The notes: a model not told the origin generated them from the sequence alone. Shown: positions 16,318 through 26,365, counted from the first letter of the stretch. The stretch: 64,000 nucleotides of DNA from Flavobacterium lipolyticum (GCF_020905335.1 NZ_JAJJMN010000001.1:558001-622000); one strand, 5' to 3'. Numbers and translations: made by a program.

Positions 16318-17370
16318 TTAAGGTAGGTTTGTATTTTTAAAATTGCGTGTAATAAATTCAAAAGCGGCAAACATAATATGTCCCATAGATTTGGCATTTT
16401 TGAACTTCATATCATTGGTATAACGGTACAATTCCATTTTTAGTTGATTCAGATGCTCTTCTGTCGAAATCGTATCGTGACACATAATGTTCAGCAATTT
16501 TTTGATTCTGGTTTCGGCAGAATGGATACGTTTCGCCAAAATCGCTCTTTCCTCGTCCTTGTACTGAATAATTGACCGGTCCTCCAGTTTTTCTTTAATC
16601 AATTTGATCATCGGATAATTTTCTTTGAAAAACTGCGGGCGATACACTTTAAAGTTCCCTTCATAACATTGCTGATCAAAATCAATTGGACGGATTTTAT
16701 AAACTACCTGATCGAAGTCATGAATGGGAACAATCACATAATTGTAAGCACGCATATCCCCCAAAAGCCTGATCATACAGCGTTCGTTGAACTTCACAAA
16801 TTCTTTTGCAATTTGCGACTTTTCCATTTCCGTACAACTGTCTAATAAAGTATCCATAAAAACGTCACCCGGGATTCCGATAATATGCTCTTCAATTAAA
16901 GTATCCTTAAAAACCAAAAAGTTGATTTTATCCGGTGAGAGAATATCCTCCAGCTCTAATCCGTAAATTCTTGAAGCATCTGCTTTTTTGATATAAAAAT
17001 GAACATAATTATCATTGAGAATATTACGCACTTTTATCCGGAAAGGTTTAGAATTTCCAAAAGTACAGTAATCAATTGCATCAATATTCAAATACTGAAT
17101 GATCTCGTTATTTCCATCAGAATGCAAAAGAGAATAGATTTTTTTCAGATTCAAATCGATCTCATTTCTCTCAAACTCGCTGTAATACACTCTGATCCAT
17201 AAAGTATCCGTTTCATTTTTATCATAAACGTTAACCGAACCTGAAAATCGCAATAGATCATCATAGAACACCGATACTTTCGAAATACGTTCGTATCGCT
17301 CTAAATAACTAAGAAGAGACGGCATTAAAGGATAGGACGGTTTTTTCAAAACCATTAAAGGTTCGCTCAT
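16318..17370 (-). CDS. Hypothetical protein with kinase-like C-loop pattern, 350 aa
   Basis: I do not recognise a named family. The protein is soluble, with no signal peptide. Residues about 195-232 carry FNERCMIRLLGDMRAYNYVIV and then YKIRPIDFDQQ. The spacing of GD-x-R-x-YN followed by IDFD about 20 residues later recalls the catalytic loop and metal-binding Asp of atypical protein kinases. That is an inference from pattern only. The C-terminal third is helical and charged. It is transcribed alone; the upstream 110 bp separate it from the divergent ABC transporter operon. Confidence 0.65.
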   Translation of the reverse strand: MSEPLMVLKKPSYPLMPSLLSYLERYERISKVSVFYDDLLRFSGSVNVYDKNETDTLWIRVYYSEFERNEIDLNLKKIYSLLHSDGNNEIIQYLNIDAIDYCTFGNSKPFRIKVRNILNDNYVHFYIKKADASRIYGLELEDILSPDKINFLVFKDTLIEEHIIGIPGDVFMDTLLDSCTEMEKSQIAKEFVKFNERCMIRLLGDMRAYNYVIVPIHDFDQVVYKIRPIDFDQQCYEGNFKVYRPQFFKENYPMIKLIKEKLEDRSIIQYKDEERAILAKRIHSAETRIKKLLNIMCHDTISTEEHLNQLKMELYRYTNDMKFKNAKSMGHIMFAAFEFITRNFKNTNLP

Positions 17371-17480
17371 ATTTTTGAATATCTTTAGTACAAATTTAAA
17401 TGAATAGCATCATATAAATAAATTTAGCGTAACAAAATAAAAGTTGAATCGTCTTACATAAAACTAAAACCGAAATAAAT

Positions 17481-18392
17481 TTGGAAACCATACTTACTAT
17501 CGAGAATCTTCACAAAAGATACGGCCGTATTCAGGCCTTAAAAAATGTATCTTTTGAAATACAAAAAGGCCACGTTTATGGCATATTAGGCCCTAACGGA
17601 AGCGGTAAATCGACCACTTTAGGAATTGTCCTGAATGTTGTGAACAGAACTTCGGGAAACTATACCTGGTTTGGAGGAAAGGTACAAACACATGAAGCAC
17701 TAAAAAAAGTAGGCGCCATCATCGAAAGACCCAACTTTTACCCGTACATGACTGCCGAAGAAAACCTGAAACTGGTTTGCAAAATAAAAAGCATCAATTA
17801 TTCTAAGATCAGTGAAAAACTTGATTTAGTTGGGCTATCCGAGAGAAAAGACAGCAAGTTCAGCACCTTTTCTTTGGGAATGAAACAGCGTCTTGCCATT
17901 GCTTCGGCACTCTTAAATGATCCGGAAATTTTAATTTTAGACGAACCAACAAATGGTTTAGATCCACAGGGAATTCATCAGATCAGAGACATTATTCGAA
18001 AAATTGCGTCACAAGGAACCACTATTTTACTGGCCTCTCATCTTTTGGACGAAGTAGAAAAAGTATGTTCGCATGTAGTTGTTTTACGTAAAGGAGAAAT
18101 TTTATACTCTGGTTCAGTAGACGGAATGTCAGCCAATGATGGTTTCTTTGAACTTCAGTCTGATGATAATCTGGCGTTGAAAACCATATTGGAAACACAT
18201 CCGGCAGTTGAAAAAATCACCGAAGAAGACGGGAAAATCCTGGTTTATTTACACTCTGATTTATCCGCTTCAGAACTCAATCATTTTCTGTTTTCTAAAA
18301 ATATCGCTTTGAGCCATCTGGTAAAACGCAAAAACAGTTTAGAAGCGCAATTTTTAGAATTAACCAAGAACGCCATTATCCAAAACAACTAA
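17481..18392 (+). CDS. ABC transporter ATP-binding protein
   Basis: This 303-residue ATPase has Walker A GPNGSGKST (residues 36-44), the signature FSLGMKQRLA, Walker B ILILDEPTNGLD and the H-loop LLASHLLDEVEKV. The C-terminal 80 residues form an extension typical of the BcrA/CcmA-like ABC-2 exporters. No ATG is available near the N-terminus; translation most likely starts at the TTG at 17481, which precedes the canonical first beta strand (ILTIENLHKRYG). The permease gene begins 3 bp after the stop, so the two form one exporter. The substrate is unknown; relatives export peptides, antibiotics or lipids. Confidence 0.92.
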   Translation: METILTIENLHKRYGRIQALKNVSFEIQKGHVYGILGPNGSGKSTTLGIVLNVVNRTSGNYTWFGGKVQTHEALKKVGAIIERPNFYPYMTAEENLKLVCKIKSINYSKISEKLDLVGLSERKDSKFSTFSLGMKQRLAIASALLNDPEILILDEPTNGLDPQGIHQIRDIIRKIASQGTTILLASHLLDEVEKVCSHVVVLRKGEILYSGSVDGMSANDGFFELQSDDNLALKTILETHPAVEKITEEDGKILVYLHSDLSASELNHFLFSKNIALSHLVKRKNSLEAQFLELTKNAIIQNN

Positions 18393-18395
18393 ACC

Positions 18396-19232
18396 ATGAA
18401 CAGACTAATTTCTATAGAACTACAAAAAATCTGGAAAAACAAAGCCAGCCGCATCCTCACTTTAACTTATTTCATACTGCTTTCGTTTATCGCTTTAATG
18501 GCTTCGATCAAATTTGACATAGGTCCATTTAAATTCCATTTGGCAGAAATGGGTATTTTCAACTTCCCTTTCATTTGGCATTTCAATTCTTATGTAGCCG
18601 CCTTACTTAAACTTTTCCTCGCAATCGTTATTGTTTCTATGATGGCCAATGAATACAGTTACGGAACTTTAAAACAAAACCTGATTGACGGTTTAAGCAA
18701 AAAAGAATTCGTTCTGTCCAAGTTCCTGACAGTCGTACTGTTTGCATTAGCCTCTACCCTTTTCGTATTTGTCATGAGCTTAATTCTTGGACTGTGCTTT
18801 TCATCCTATACCGAATTTGATGTGATTATGATGGATTTAGACTATCTTCTTGCCTTTTTCGTAAAACTCATTGGCTTCTTTGCATTCTGTTTATTTTTGG
18901 GAATTTTGGTAAAACGTTCGGCTTTTGCCTTGGGTTTTCTTTTGGTTTGGAGTATAACAGAAGGAATTGTGAAAGGAATTTTGATCTTTAAAATTTTCCC
19001 TGAAAGTTCAGTAGGCCAGACAATAATGAATTTTTTCCCGTTGGAAGCTATGGCAAATCTAATCATTGAGCCTTTTTCAAGATTATCAGTAATTCGTTCA
19101 ATAGGAACACAAATTGGGGTAGAAAATACCAAAGATTATGGTGTACACTATACCTCGGTTATAATCGTTTTGATCTGGACCTTCTTATTTGTTTACTTCT
19201 CATACAAGCTATTAAAAAAGAGGGATTTGTAG
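18396..19232 (+). CDS. ABC-2 type transporter permease
   Basis: This 278-residue integral membrane protein has six hydrophobic segments: about residues 20-38, 63-82, 105-130, 150-168, 173-195 and 252-270. It opens with RLISIELQKIWKNKASRI, typical for the cytoplasmic N-terminus of ABC-2 permeases partnering BcrA-like ATPases. It starts 3 bp after the ATPase gene and almost certainly forms a heteromeric exporter with it. The gene ends 15 bp before the T9SS protein gene, but that gene has its own -7 box in the gap. Confidence 0.9.
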   Translation: MNRLISIELQKIWKNKASRILTLTYFILLSFIALMASIKFDIGPFKFHLAEMGIFNFPFIWHFNSYVAALLKLFLAIVIVSMMANEYSYGTLKQNLIDGLSKKEFVLSKFLTVVLFALASTLFVFVMSLILGLCFSSYTEFDVIMMDLDYLLAFFVKLIGFFAFCLFLGILVKRSAFALGFLLVWSITEGIVKGILIFKIFPESSVGQTIMNFFPLEAMANLIIEPFSRLSVIRSIGTQIGVENTKDYGVHYTSVIIVLIWTFLFVYFSYKLLKKRDL

Positions 19233-19240
19233 TATATTTG
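19233..19240 (+). promoter_or_regulatory. -7 box directly before a T9SS gene
   Basis: TATATTTG fits TAnnTTTG and ends only 7 bp before the ATG at 19248, so transcription would begin at or next to the start codon. The same box followed by CT precedes the giant T9SS adhesin at 45463-45470. Confidence 0.45.
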
Positions 19241-19247
19241 CTGTACT

Positions 19248-21602
19248 ATGAACTATTTTAAAATCTTATCACTAGTCTATTTTGTGTGTTTGCTCTCTAT
19301 AAAAGTAAACGCACAAAATATTAGTGTAGACGACACCAGAACCCCTGAAGATTTAGCAAAAAATGTTTTAATCAACAGCGCTTGTATCAATGTTAGCAGT
19401 GTTAATGCAACCGGAAACCCTGCCAATACTGGTAAAAGTTATGCTTACTTTAATTCAGGTGGAGGTAGTTTTCCCTTTTCAGGAGGTATTGTTTTAAGTA
19501 CATCACCAAGTTCAAATGCTTCAGGTCCATTTATAAGATCAAACTCTATAGGCATTACAAACGATAAGTGGCTGGGTGACTCAGACTTAAATCAGGCCTT
19601 AAACAATAACAGGAGTAAACAGGCAACTGTGCTCGAATTTGATTTTATTGCTTTAGCCAACTCCATCAGCTTTAATTATATTTTTGCTTCAAACGAATAT
19701 CAAACATACTATCCCTGCATCTATTCTGATGGTTTTGCTTTTTTAATAAAAGAAGCAGGCACTAGCGATCCTTATAAAAATTTAGCCGTCTTACCCAATA
19801 CAACAACCCCGGTTTCTTCTACAACCGTTCATACTAAAATCGAACCCGTTTTTGCCAATGGCACCAATCATCAGGGATGTGACCCTTTAAATGAAAGTTT
19901 TTTCAATGGCTACAACACCACTAATAGCCCCATAAATTATGCTGGACAAACTGTAGTTATGAATGCTTATACAGATGTAATTCCCAACAAAAAATACCAT
20001 TTAAAACTGGTAATTGCTGACGATCCGACCGGGCAATACAACTCGGCTGTTTTTATAGAAGCAGGTAGTTTTGTCTCTAGAATAAATCTTGGAAACAACA
20101 GGACAATTGCCGATAAAAATCCGGCCTGTTTTGGAGAAAGTATCGTCTTAGATACACAGCTCGACAGCAATCTTTACACTTTTAAATGGTTTAAAGAAAC
20201 TACCACTAATAACTATGTAGAAATTTCTCCGGCAGAAACCGGTTCTGCTTATACTGTAAATACGACAGGGAATTATAAAGTTGAAGCCACACTAATAGGA
20301 ACAACTTGTGTTGCCACCGGAAAAAGTAAAATTGAGTTTGCTCCTGAAATTCTGTCCACCAATACCACATTAGTACAATGTGATGATGACACCGACAGAA
20401 TATCAATCTTCGACCTTACAAAGGCCGCTAATATTGTTAAAAACAATGTTGCTGAAACGCTGATCAAAGGATACTACGAATCACTAGCTGATGCTCAAAC
20501 TAAAACGAATCCAATCTCAACTCCTGAAAAGTACACTAATAAATCCCAAAATCAGGTCATTTACGTCCGACTTGAAAACCAATACGGCTGTAGTAAAACT
20601 GTAGAAGTGACGTTGCAAATTTCCAACACCACAATTGCCCCTCAAAATCCATTTGCAACTTGCGACAGAGATGACAAACAAGATGGATTTTATCAATTTG
20701 ATCTTAATACACAGGTAACCCCTCAACTTTCGACAGGTTTACCTCCAGGCATCACTTTCAGTTATTTTTTAAATGCAAATGATGCTCTGACAGCTACAAA
20801 TACATTACCTAATATCTTTAAAAACACTACCGCTTTTACCCAAACTATTTATGCTAAAGCCACAAATGGGCCCGATTGTTACGACATTCTTCCCATAACT
20901 CTTGTTGTAAATACTTTTGATCCCGCTAATTTTCAAGACGAATCAAAATACCTGTGTAAAGGGGAGCAGATTACTCTGGATGTCGCCACTGGTTTTACCA
21001 GCTATTCATGGAATACCGGCGCTTCCTCAAGCTCCATTACTGTAAACACAGTAGGTGATTATTCAGTACTCGTACAAGATACTAACGGCTGTGAAAAAAC
21101 CAAAAAATTCAAAGTAATACTCTCCGAACCTGCACTTATAACCAGCGCAGACACAAAAGATTTCTCTGGTGATGAAAATTCTGTTTTAATTCAATACACA
21201 GGGGTTGGTAATTATGAATTTTCATTGGATGGAAGTGTTTTTCAGGATGCTCCATTATTCACTAATGTCAAACCCGGGGTTTACAATACTATCGCAAGAG
21301 ATAAAAATGGCTGCGGAATATCGAACCAATATAAAGTTTACATAGCAGACTATCCGAGATTTTTCACTCCAAACGGAGATGGTTATAATGATTTATGGCT
21401 AATTAAAAACTCCGACCAGCTTCCGGCTTTTAAAATCTTCATTTTTGACCGTTACGGAAAATTACTCAAACAAATGGATCAAAATACTCTGGGCTGGAAT
21501 GGCCAGTTTAACAACCAGCAATTGCCTTCAGATGACTATTGGTTCAACCTTCAATTTGTTAACGGCAGAGTCATAAAAGGTCACTTCAGCTTAAAAAGAT
21601 AA
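19248..21602 (+). CDS. T9SS type B secreted protein with choice-of-anchor L-like domain
   Basis: This 784-residue surface protein has a signal peptide (residues 1-22, ending VNAQ). An N-terminal domain (about 25-275) shows the choice-of-anchor L pattern: SSVNATGNPANTGKSYAYF, GGIVLSTS and FIFASNEYQTYYP-like elements with a VVMNAYTDVIPN segment. Then come Ig-like or PKD-like repeats, one SprB-like module (YEFSLDGSVFQDAP, VKPGVYNTIARDKNGCG), and the gliding-motility-type C-terminal sorting domain (RFFTPNGDGYNDLW, IFDRYGKLL, ending GHFSLKR). The type IX system would export it to the surface. It may be an adhesin or gliding-associated protein. Confidence 0.88.
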   Translation: MNYFKILSLVYFVCLLSIKVNAQNISVDDTRTPEDLAKNVLINSACINVSSVNATGNPANTGKSYAYFNSGGGSFPFSGGIVLSTSPSSNASGPFIRSNSIGITNDKWLGDSDLNQALNNNRSKQATVLEFDFIALANSISFNYIFASNEYQTYYPCIYSDGFAFLIKEAGTSDPYKNLAVLPNTTTPVSSTTVHTKIEPVFANGTNHQGCDPLNESFFNGYNTTNSPINYAGQTVVMNAYTDVIPNKKYHLKLVIADDPTGQYNSAVFIEAGSFVSRINLGNNRTIADKNPACFGESIVLDTQLDSNLYTFKWFKETTTNNYVEISPAETGSAYTVNTTGNYKVEATLIGTTCVATGKSKIEFAPEILSTNTTLVQCDDDTDRISIFDLTKAANIVKNNVAETLIKGYYESLADAQTKTNPISTPEKYTNKSQNQVIYVRLENQYGCSKTVEVTLQISNTTIAPQNPFATCDRDDKQDGFYQFDLNTQVTPQLSTGLPPGITFSYFLNANDALTATNTLPNIFKNTTAFTQTIYAKATNGPDCYDILPITLVVNTFDPANFQDESKYLCKGEQITLDVATGFTSYSWNTGASSSSITVNTVGDYSVLVQDTNGCEKTKKFKVILSEPALITSADTKDFSGDENSVLIQYTGVGNYEFSLDGSVFQDAPLFTNVKPGVYNTIARDKNGCGISNQYKVYIADYPRFFTPNGDGYNDLWLIKNSDQLPAFKIFIFDRYGKLLKQMDQNTLGWNGQFNNQQLPSDDYWFNLQFVNGRVIKGHFSLKR

Positions 21603-21667
21603 AAACTTAGCACTTCTTATTCCGGAAATCTGCAAAGAAATTCCTGTTCGAAAATTCCAAGACAAAA

Positions 21668-21704
21668 AAAAAGCCAAATCCCACTAATTGGAATTTGGCT
21701 TTTT
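21668..21704. terminator. Bidirectional terminator between T9SS gene and typA
   Basis: A perfect 12-bp stem (AAAAAGCCAAAT with ATTTGGCTTTTT) has a 13-nt loop, lying between two converging genes and flanked by A and T runs. Confidence 0.85.
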
Positions 21705-21723
21705 ATATTGAATTTTAAACTCC

Positions 21724-23520
21724 TTAGAATTTAAATCTTTTTCTATCAGTTTCTGTCAAATAGATTTTTCTCAAACGAATAGATTTTGGAGTAACCTCTA
21801 CATATTCATCTTTTTGAATGTACTCTAATGCTTCCTCTAAAGAGAAAATGATTGGAGGAATAATTCTCGCTTTATCATCTGCTCCGGAAGAACGAACGTT
21901 AGATTGTTTTTTCTCTTTCGTTACGTTAACACACATATCATCACTACGAGAGTTTTCTCCAATTACCTGACCTTCGTAAATTTCGGCATTTGGTTCAACA
22001 AAAAACTTACCACGATCTTGTAATTTATCAATAGAATAAGGAATAGCTTTTCCTTTTTCCATAGAAATTAACGAACCTTTGTTACGTCCGGCAATTTCTC
22101 CTTTATAAGGCTCATATCCAATGAAACGGTGTGCCATAATAGCCTCACCAGCTGTTGCAGTAAGCAATTGGTTACGCAATCCAATAATTCCACGTGATGG
22201 AATATTAAATTTAACAATCATACGTTCCCCTTTAGTTTCCATACTCAACATTTCACCTTTACGCATGGTAACAAACTCTACCGCTCTACCTGAAAGATTC
22301 TCTGGCAAATCGATTGTTAATTCCTCAATTGGCTCACATTTTTTACCATCAATTTCTTTGATGATAACTTGTGGCTGACCAATTTGTAACTCATACCCTT
22401 CTCTTCTCATTGTTTCAATAAGAACAGATAAGTGAAGTACTCCACGACCAAAAACCATGAATTTATCAGCAGAATCAGTTTCACCTAACTTCATCGCAAG
22501 GTTTTTCTCTAATTCTTTTGTCAATCTTTCTCTAATGTGACGAGAAGTTACAAATTTACCTTCTTTACCAAAGAAAGGAGAGTCATTAATAGTAAACAAC
22601 ATACTCATTGTTGGCTCATCAATAGCAATAGATGCTAAACCTTCAGGATTTTCAAAATCAGAAATAGTATCACCAATTTCGAAACCTTCAACACCAACAA
22701 TAGCACAAATATCTCCTGCAATTACTTCTGTTACTTTTTTACGTCCAAGACCTTCAAAAGTATGTAATTCCTTAATTCTCGATTTTGTTACGGCACCATC
22801 TCTTTTTACCAAAGAAATTGGCATTCCTTCTTTTAAGATACCTCTTTCTAAACGACCGATAGCAATACGTCCTGTAAAAGCAGAGAAATCTAAAGATGTA
22901 ATCAACATTTGAGGATTTCCTTCTGAAACTTTAGGAGCAGGTACATTATCAACCACCATATCCAATAATGCTTCAACATTATCCGTTACGTTTTCCCAGT
23001 GGTCAGACATCCAGTTGTTTTTAGCAGAACCATAAACGGTTGGAAAATCCAACTGCCATTCTTCAGCACCTAATTCAAACATTAAGTCAAAAACTTTTTC
23101 ATGAACTTCTTCAGGAGTACAGTTTTCTTTGTCCACTTTATTGATAACTACGCAAGGCTTAAGACCTAAGTCAATCGCTTTTTGTAATACGAAACGAGTT
23201 TGTGGCATTGGGCCTTCAAAAGCATCCACTAGCAAACATACACCATCGGCCATGTTCAATACACGTTCTACTTCACCTCCAAAATCCGCGTGGCCAGGAG
23301 TGTCAATAATATTGATTTTTGTTCCTTTATATTGAACTGATACGTTCTTTGAAGTAATAGTAATACCTCTCTCACGCTCTAAATCGTTATTATCAAGAAT
23401 TAAATCACCTGTGTTTTCGTTGTCACGAAATAATTGACAGTGATACATAATTTTATCAACCAAAGTGGTTTTACCGTGATCGACGTGGGCAATAATTGCA
23501 ATGTTTCTAATAGATTCCAT
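21724..23520 (-). CDS. typA: Translational GTPase TypA/BipA
   Basis: This 598-residue ribosome-associated GTPase has G1 AHVDHGKTT (about residues 10-18), RERGITI in switch [17 protein letters not shown] (G3) and NKVDKEN (G4). EF-G-like domains III and V and the TypA-specific C-terminal domain follow ([40 protein letters not shown]). TypA binds the 70S ribosome and helps growth at low temperature and under stress, partly by aiding 50S assembly. The length matches the family exactly. It is a single-gene unit with a -7 box at 23540-23547 and a bidirectional terminator downstream. Confidence 0.98.
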   Translation of the reverse strand: MESIRNIAIIAHVDHGKTTLVDKIMYHCQLFRDNENTGDLILDNNDLERERGITITSKNVSVQYKGTKINIIDTPGHADFGGEVERVLNMADGVCLLVDAFEGPMPQTRFVLQKAIDLGLKPCVVINKVDKENCTPEEVHEKVFDLMFELGAEEWQLDFPTVYGSAKNNWMSDHWENVTDNVEALLDMVVDNVPAPKVSEGNPQMLITSLDFSAFTGRIAIGRLERGILKEGMPISLVKRDGAVTKSRIKELHTFEGLGRKKVTEVIAGDICAIVGVEGFEIGDTISDFENPEGLASIAIDEPTMSMLFTINDSPFFGKEGKFVTSRHIRERLTKELEKNLAMKLGETDSADKFMVFGRGVLHLSVLIETMRREGYELQIGQPQVIIKEIDGKKCEPIEELTIDLPENLSGRAVEFVTMRKGEMLSMETKGERMIVKFNIPSRGIIGLRNQLLTATAGEAIMAHRFIGYEPYKGEIAGRNKGSLISMEKGKAIPYSIDKLQDRGKFFVEPNAEIYEGQVIGENSRSDDMCVNVTKEKKQSNVRSSGADDKARIIPPIIFSLEEALEYIQKDEYVEVTPKSIRLRKIYLTETDRKRFKF

Positions 23521-23539
23521 CTGTGATTTTTAATGGGTG

Positions 23540-23547
23540 CAAAGGTA
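23540..23547 (-). promoter_or_regulatory. -7 box of typA
   Basis: On the minus strand this reads TACCTTTG (TAnnTTTG), 20 bp upstream of the typA ATG. No clear -33 element is seen. Confidence 0.5.
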
Positions 23548-23688
23548 CACTTTATTTTGATATAAAAAACGTTTCTGCGATAGTTTGCGTAGAGACAAGT
23601 AATTAGTCACCCAAAAACAATGTAAATTTAAGTCTAATTTGAACTTTTGTTATTGTTTAATTATAGTTAATTTAACTATATTTGAGTG

Positions 23689-25398
23689 ATGAAAAGTAAA
23701 ACTCTCCAAATTACTCTAGTTTATATTATCATATCGTTATTTGTGGCAATCATCTGTCATAAATTACTTACGACTTACTTTTCAAAGACCGATTACTACA
23801 CTGTTTTTTTTTTAAAGGACATTTTTTTCATCCTTAGCACTGCACTGTTTTTCAGATACATACTTTCTAAAAATGAGAAAAAAAACATTACTATTTTCAA
23901 AAAATTAAAGGAAACAAACGAAGAAATAAAGGAATCAAACGAAAAATATGACATTGTAGCCAAAGCAACAAGTGACACCATTTGGGATTGGAAAATCCAA
24001 GAAGACAGCATCAATTGGAACAAAGGAATAGAAAACGTTTTTGGGTACAATCCGGCAGAAGTTGGTAAGACATCCAAATGGTGGTTTGACAAGATTCACC
24101 CGGAAGATAGCATCAGAATGTCTATCAAACTATACTCTTTTATAGAACAAAAAACAGAAAAATGGCAGGATCAGTATCGTTTTAAATGCGCCAATGGAAG
24201 TTACAAATATGTTCTGGACAGAGGTTTTCTACTCAAAGATGAAAACGGAAGAGCCATCAGAATGATTGGAGCCATCCAGGACATCACCAAACAAAAGGAA
24301 GAAGAGCAGCGTTTAAGACTTTTAGAAACTGTAATTACACAATCTAAAGACTCCATATTAATAACAGAAGCTAATTCCCCGGATCGAAAAATACCTAAAA
24401 TTGTTTACGTCAACCCTGCTTTTTCGCAAATGTCAGGATACATGTCAAATGAAATAATTGGAAAATCACCCAACATCTTCAAAGGCCCAAAATCCGATTC
24501 AGAAGAATTAAAAAAACTCTTAAGAGCTATAAAAAACGAAGAAGAGTGCCTAATTGAAACTATAACCTATACTAAATCAAAAGAAGAATACTGGGTAAGA
24601 TTCTCCATGATCCCTATTTTCAATACCGAAGGCATCATTTCACACTGGATCTCCATTCAAAGAGACATTACCGATGAAAAGAAACTAGAGACAGAAAAAG
24701 AACACTTAATTAGAGAATTAACTCAAAACAACAAAGACTTAAAACAATTCTCCTACATCACCTCACACAATTTACGTGCGCCACTATCCAATTTAATCGG
24801 ACTATTAAACCTTATTGAGGACATACCTGTCGAAAACGAAGAACTCGAAGAAATCCTGTCCGGTTTTACGAAATCAACACATTTGCTAAACGAAACCATT
24901 AACGACTTAGTAAAAGTAATCATCATCAAAGACAACCCTTCTATGCAAAAAGAAGAAGTCTCCCTACAAGAAGTTTTTGAAAATGTATTTAGCCAGCTAT
25001 CGTTTCAAATCGAACTACACAAACCCATTATCAAACTCAAATTCGACAAAGTCCCATTACTAAACACAAACAAAGCTTATATCGAGAGCATTTTACTAAA
25101 CCTACTTACCAATTCCATCAAATACAAATCAGAAAACAGAAAACTAAAAATATCGATTACAGCAGAACAAGTCGACCAAAAAGCAGTTCTAACTTTCAAA
25201 GACAACGGAATTGGGATTGATTTAGAAAGAAACCGCGACAAAGTCTTTGGACTGTACCAACGATTCCACAACTACCCCGACAGTAAAGGACTGGGACTAT
25301 ATCTTGTAAAATCGCAAGTCGAAACTATGGGAGGAACCATCAGTGTTGATAGTGAAGTCAACAAAGGCACCACATTTACAATAACATTCAAAAACTAA
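23689..25398 (+). CDS. Membrane PAS sensor histidine kinase
   Basis: This 569-residue hybrid-free kinase has two N-terminal membrane segments (about residues 8-28 and 40-58), followed by two PAS/PAC units (about 80-205, WDWKIQEDSINWNKGIENVFGY; and 215-325, KIVYVNPAFSQMSGY). The dimerisation box contains SHNLRAPLSNL with phospho-acceptor His360. The ATPase domain shows LTNSIKYKSENRKL (N box), DNGIGIDLERN (G1) and KGLGLYLVKSQVE (G2). It starts at the ATG at 23689; a GTG at 23686 is directly before it. A -7 box ends 4 bp before the start, implying a leaderless transcript. A response regulator gene follows 5 bp after the stop and is the likely partner. Confidence 0.92.
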   Translation: MKSKTLQITLVYIIISLFVAIICHKLLTTYFSKTDYYTVFFLKDIFFILSTALFFRYILSKNEKKNITIFKKLKETNEEIKESNEKYDIVAKATSDTIWDWKIQEDSINWNKGIENVFGYNPAEVGKTSKWWFDKIHPEDSIRMSIKLYSFIEQKTEKWQDQYRFKCANGSYKYVLDRGFLLKDENGRAIRMIGAIQDITKQKEEEQRLRLLETVITQSKDSILITEANSPDRKIPKIVYVNPAFSQMSGYMSNEIIGKSPNIFKGPKSDSEELKKLLRAIKNEEECLIETITYTKSKEEYWVRFSMIPIFNTEGIISHWISIQRDITDEKKLETEKEHLIRELTQNNKDLKQFSYITSHNLRAPLSNLIGLLNLIEDIPVENEELEEILSGFTKSTHLLNETINDLVKVIIIKDNPSMQKEEVSLQEVFENVFSQLSFQIELHKPIIKLKFDKVPLLNTNKAYIESILLNLLTNSIKYKSENRKLKISITAEQVDQKAVLTFKDNGIGIDLERNRDKVFGLYQRFHNYPDSKGLGLYLVKSQVETMGGTISVDSEVNKGTTFTITFKN

Positions 25399-25403
25399 CT
25401 CAT

Positions 25404-25817
25404 ATGCTGGAGCAAATTTTATGTATAGACGATGATCCTATCACGTTGATGTTATGCAAAAAAGTAATTTCGAAATCATCATTCTCCAAAGAAATCATCA
25501 CAGCTCAGAATGGCGAGGAAGCATTACACCATTTCAACACACTTAAATATACCAACAACAAAAACAAAGCAAACAAAAAACCGGAACTGATTTTTTTAGA
25601 TCTAAACATGCCCGTAATGGGCGGTTGGGAATTCCTGGATCATTTTACCTCTCCGGCCTACAAAGAATTCAATACCGCTAATGTAATTGTCCTCTCCTCT
25701 ACTATTGATCCTGAAGACTTGGCCAAGGCGAAAAAATACCCCATTATAATCGATTTCCTTTCAAAACCAATCACTCTTCCAATGCTGGAGTATCTTAAAA
25801 AGAAAATCGGAATCTAA
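25404..25817 (+). CDS. Response regulator, stand-alone receiver domain
   Basis: This 137-residue CheY-like receiver has no output domain. The acidic pocket is at residues 9-11 (IDDDPIT), the phospho-acceptor is Asp66 in IFLDLNMPVMGGWEF, the conserved Ser/Thr lies in VIVLSSTID, and the Lys near 122 in FLSKPIT completes the site. It follows the PAS histidine kinase gene by 5 bp and is the obvious phosphotransfer partner. With no DNA-binding domain it probably acts through protein contacts, as in other Flavobacterium PAS kinase/receiver pairs. Confidence 0.92.
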   Translation: MLEQILCIDDDPITLMLCKKVISKSSFSKEIITAQNGEEALHHFNTLKYTNNKNKANKKPELIFLDLNMPVMGGWEFLDHFTSPAYKEFNTANVIVLSSTIDPEDLAKAKKYPIIIDFLSKPITLPMLEYLKKKIGI

Positions 25818-25820
25818 CCC

Positions 25821-25851
25821 TGGAATTTTAAATTTTAAATCCTAAATTCCA
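25821..25851. repeat. Short AT-rich intergenic palindrome
   Basis: TGGAATTT and AAATTCCA form an 8-bp stem around a 15-nt AT-rich loop just after the response regulator gene. It resembles the simple imperfect palindromes scattered between Flavobacterium genes. Its role is unknown. Confidence 0.4.
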
Positions 25852-25906
25852 AGCCACAATCAAATACTATTGAACCTTAAAAAGCATCCCAATAATACAA
25901 ACAAAA

Positions 25907-25930
25907 AAAAGTCCTCAAAAGAGGACTTTT
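25907..25930. terminator. Bidirectional terminator before rpsT
   Basis: A perfect 10-bp stem (AAAAGTCCTC with GAGGACTTTT) and an AAAA loop is flanked by A and T tracts. It lies between the response regulator and the converging rpsT gene. Confidence 0.85.
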
Positions 25931-25955
25931 TATATTTTTATCAAATTGCAATTAA

Positions 25956-26207
25956 TTACAATTTAGCAACATGTTTAGTTAACTTAGACTTCAAGTTAGA
26001 AGCTTTATTATCATGAATGATGTTCTTTTTAGCTAATTTATCAATCATAGAGATAACAGTTGATAATTTAGAAGATGCATCAGCTTTATCAGTAGCTAAT
26101 CTTAACGCTTTAATAGCATTACGAGTAGTTTTATGCTGGTATCTGTTAAGAACTCTTCTTTTTTCGTTACTTCTGATTCTTTTTAATGCTGACTTATGAT
26201 TTGCCAT
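25956..26207 (-). CDS. rpsT: 30S ribosomal protein S20
   Basis: This 83-residue, strongly basic helical protein begins MANHKSALKRIRSNEKRR, the universal S20 start, and continues with NRYQHKTTRNAIKAL and NIIHDNKASNLKSKLTKHVAKL. S20 binds 16S rRNA in the body of the small subunit early in assembly. The length and the conserved terminal segments match the family. It is read alone, downstream of the tRNA-Glu cluster on the same strand. Confidence 0.98.
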   Translation of the reverse strand: MANHKSALKRIRSNEKRRVLNRYQHKTTRNAIKALRLATDKADASSKLSTVISMIDKLAKKNIIHDNKASNLKSKLTKHVAKL

Positions 26208-26365
26208 TTTCTTTTAATTTTTTAGATGTAATAATTATTATAAATACTAGTTAAAAAAGAAAAACCTCCCACAATTATAAAACAATCACTTTGGTTTTAA
26301 CTAATAAAACAAAAATCGAGACACCAATTTTTATTTTACAAAACTTATTTACAACTAATTTTTTG

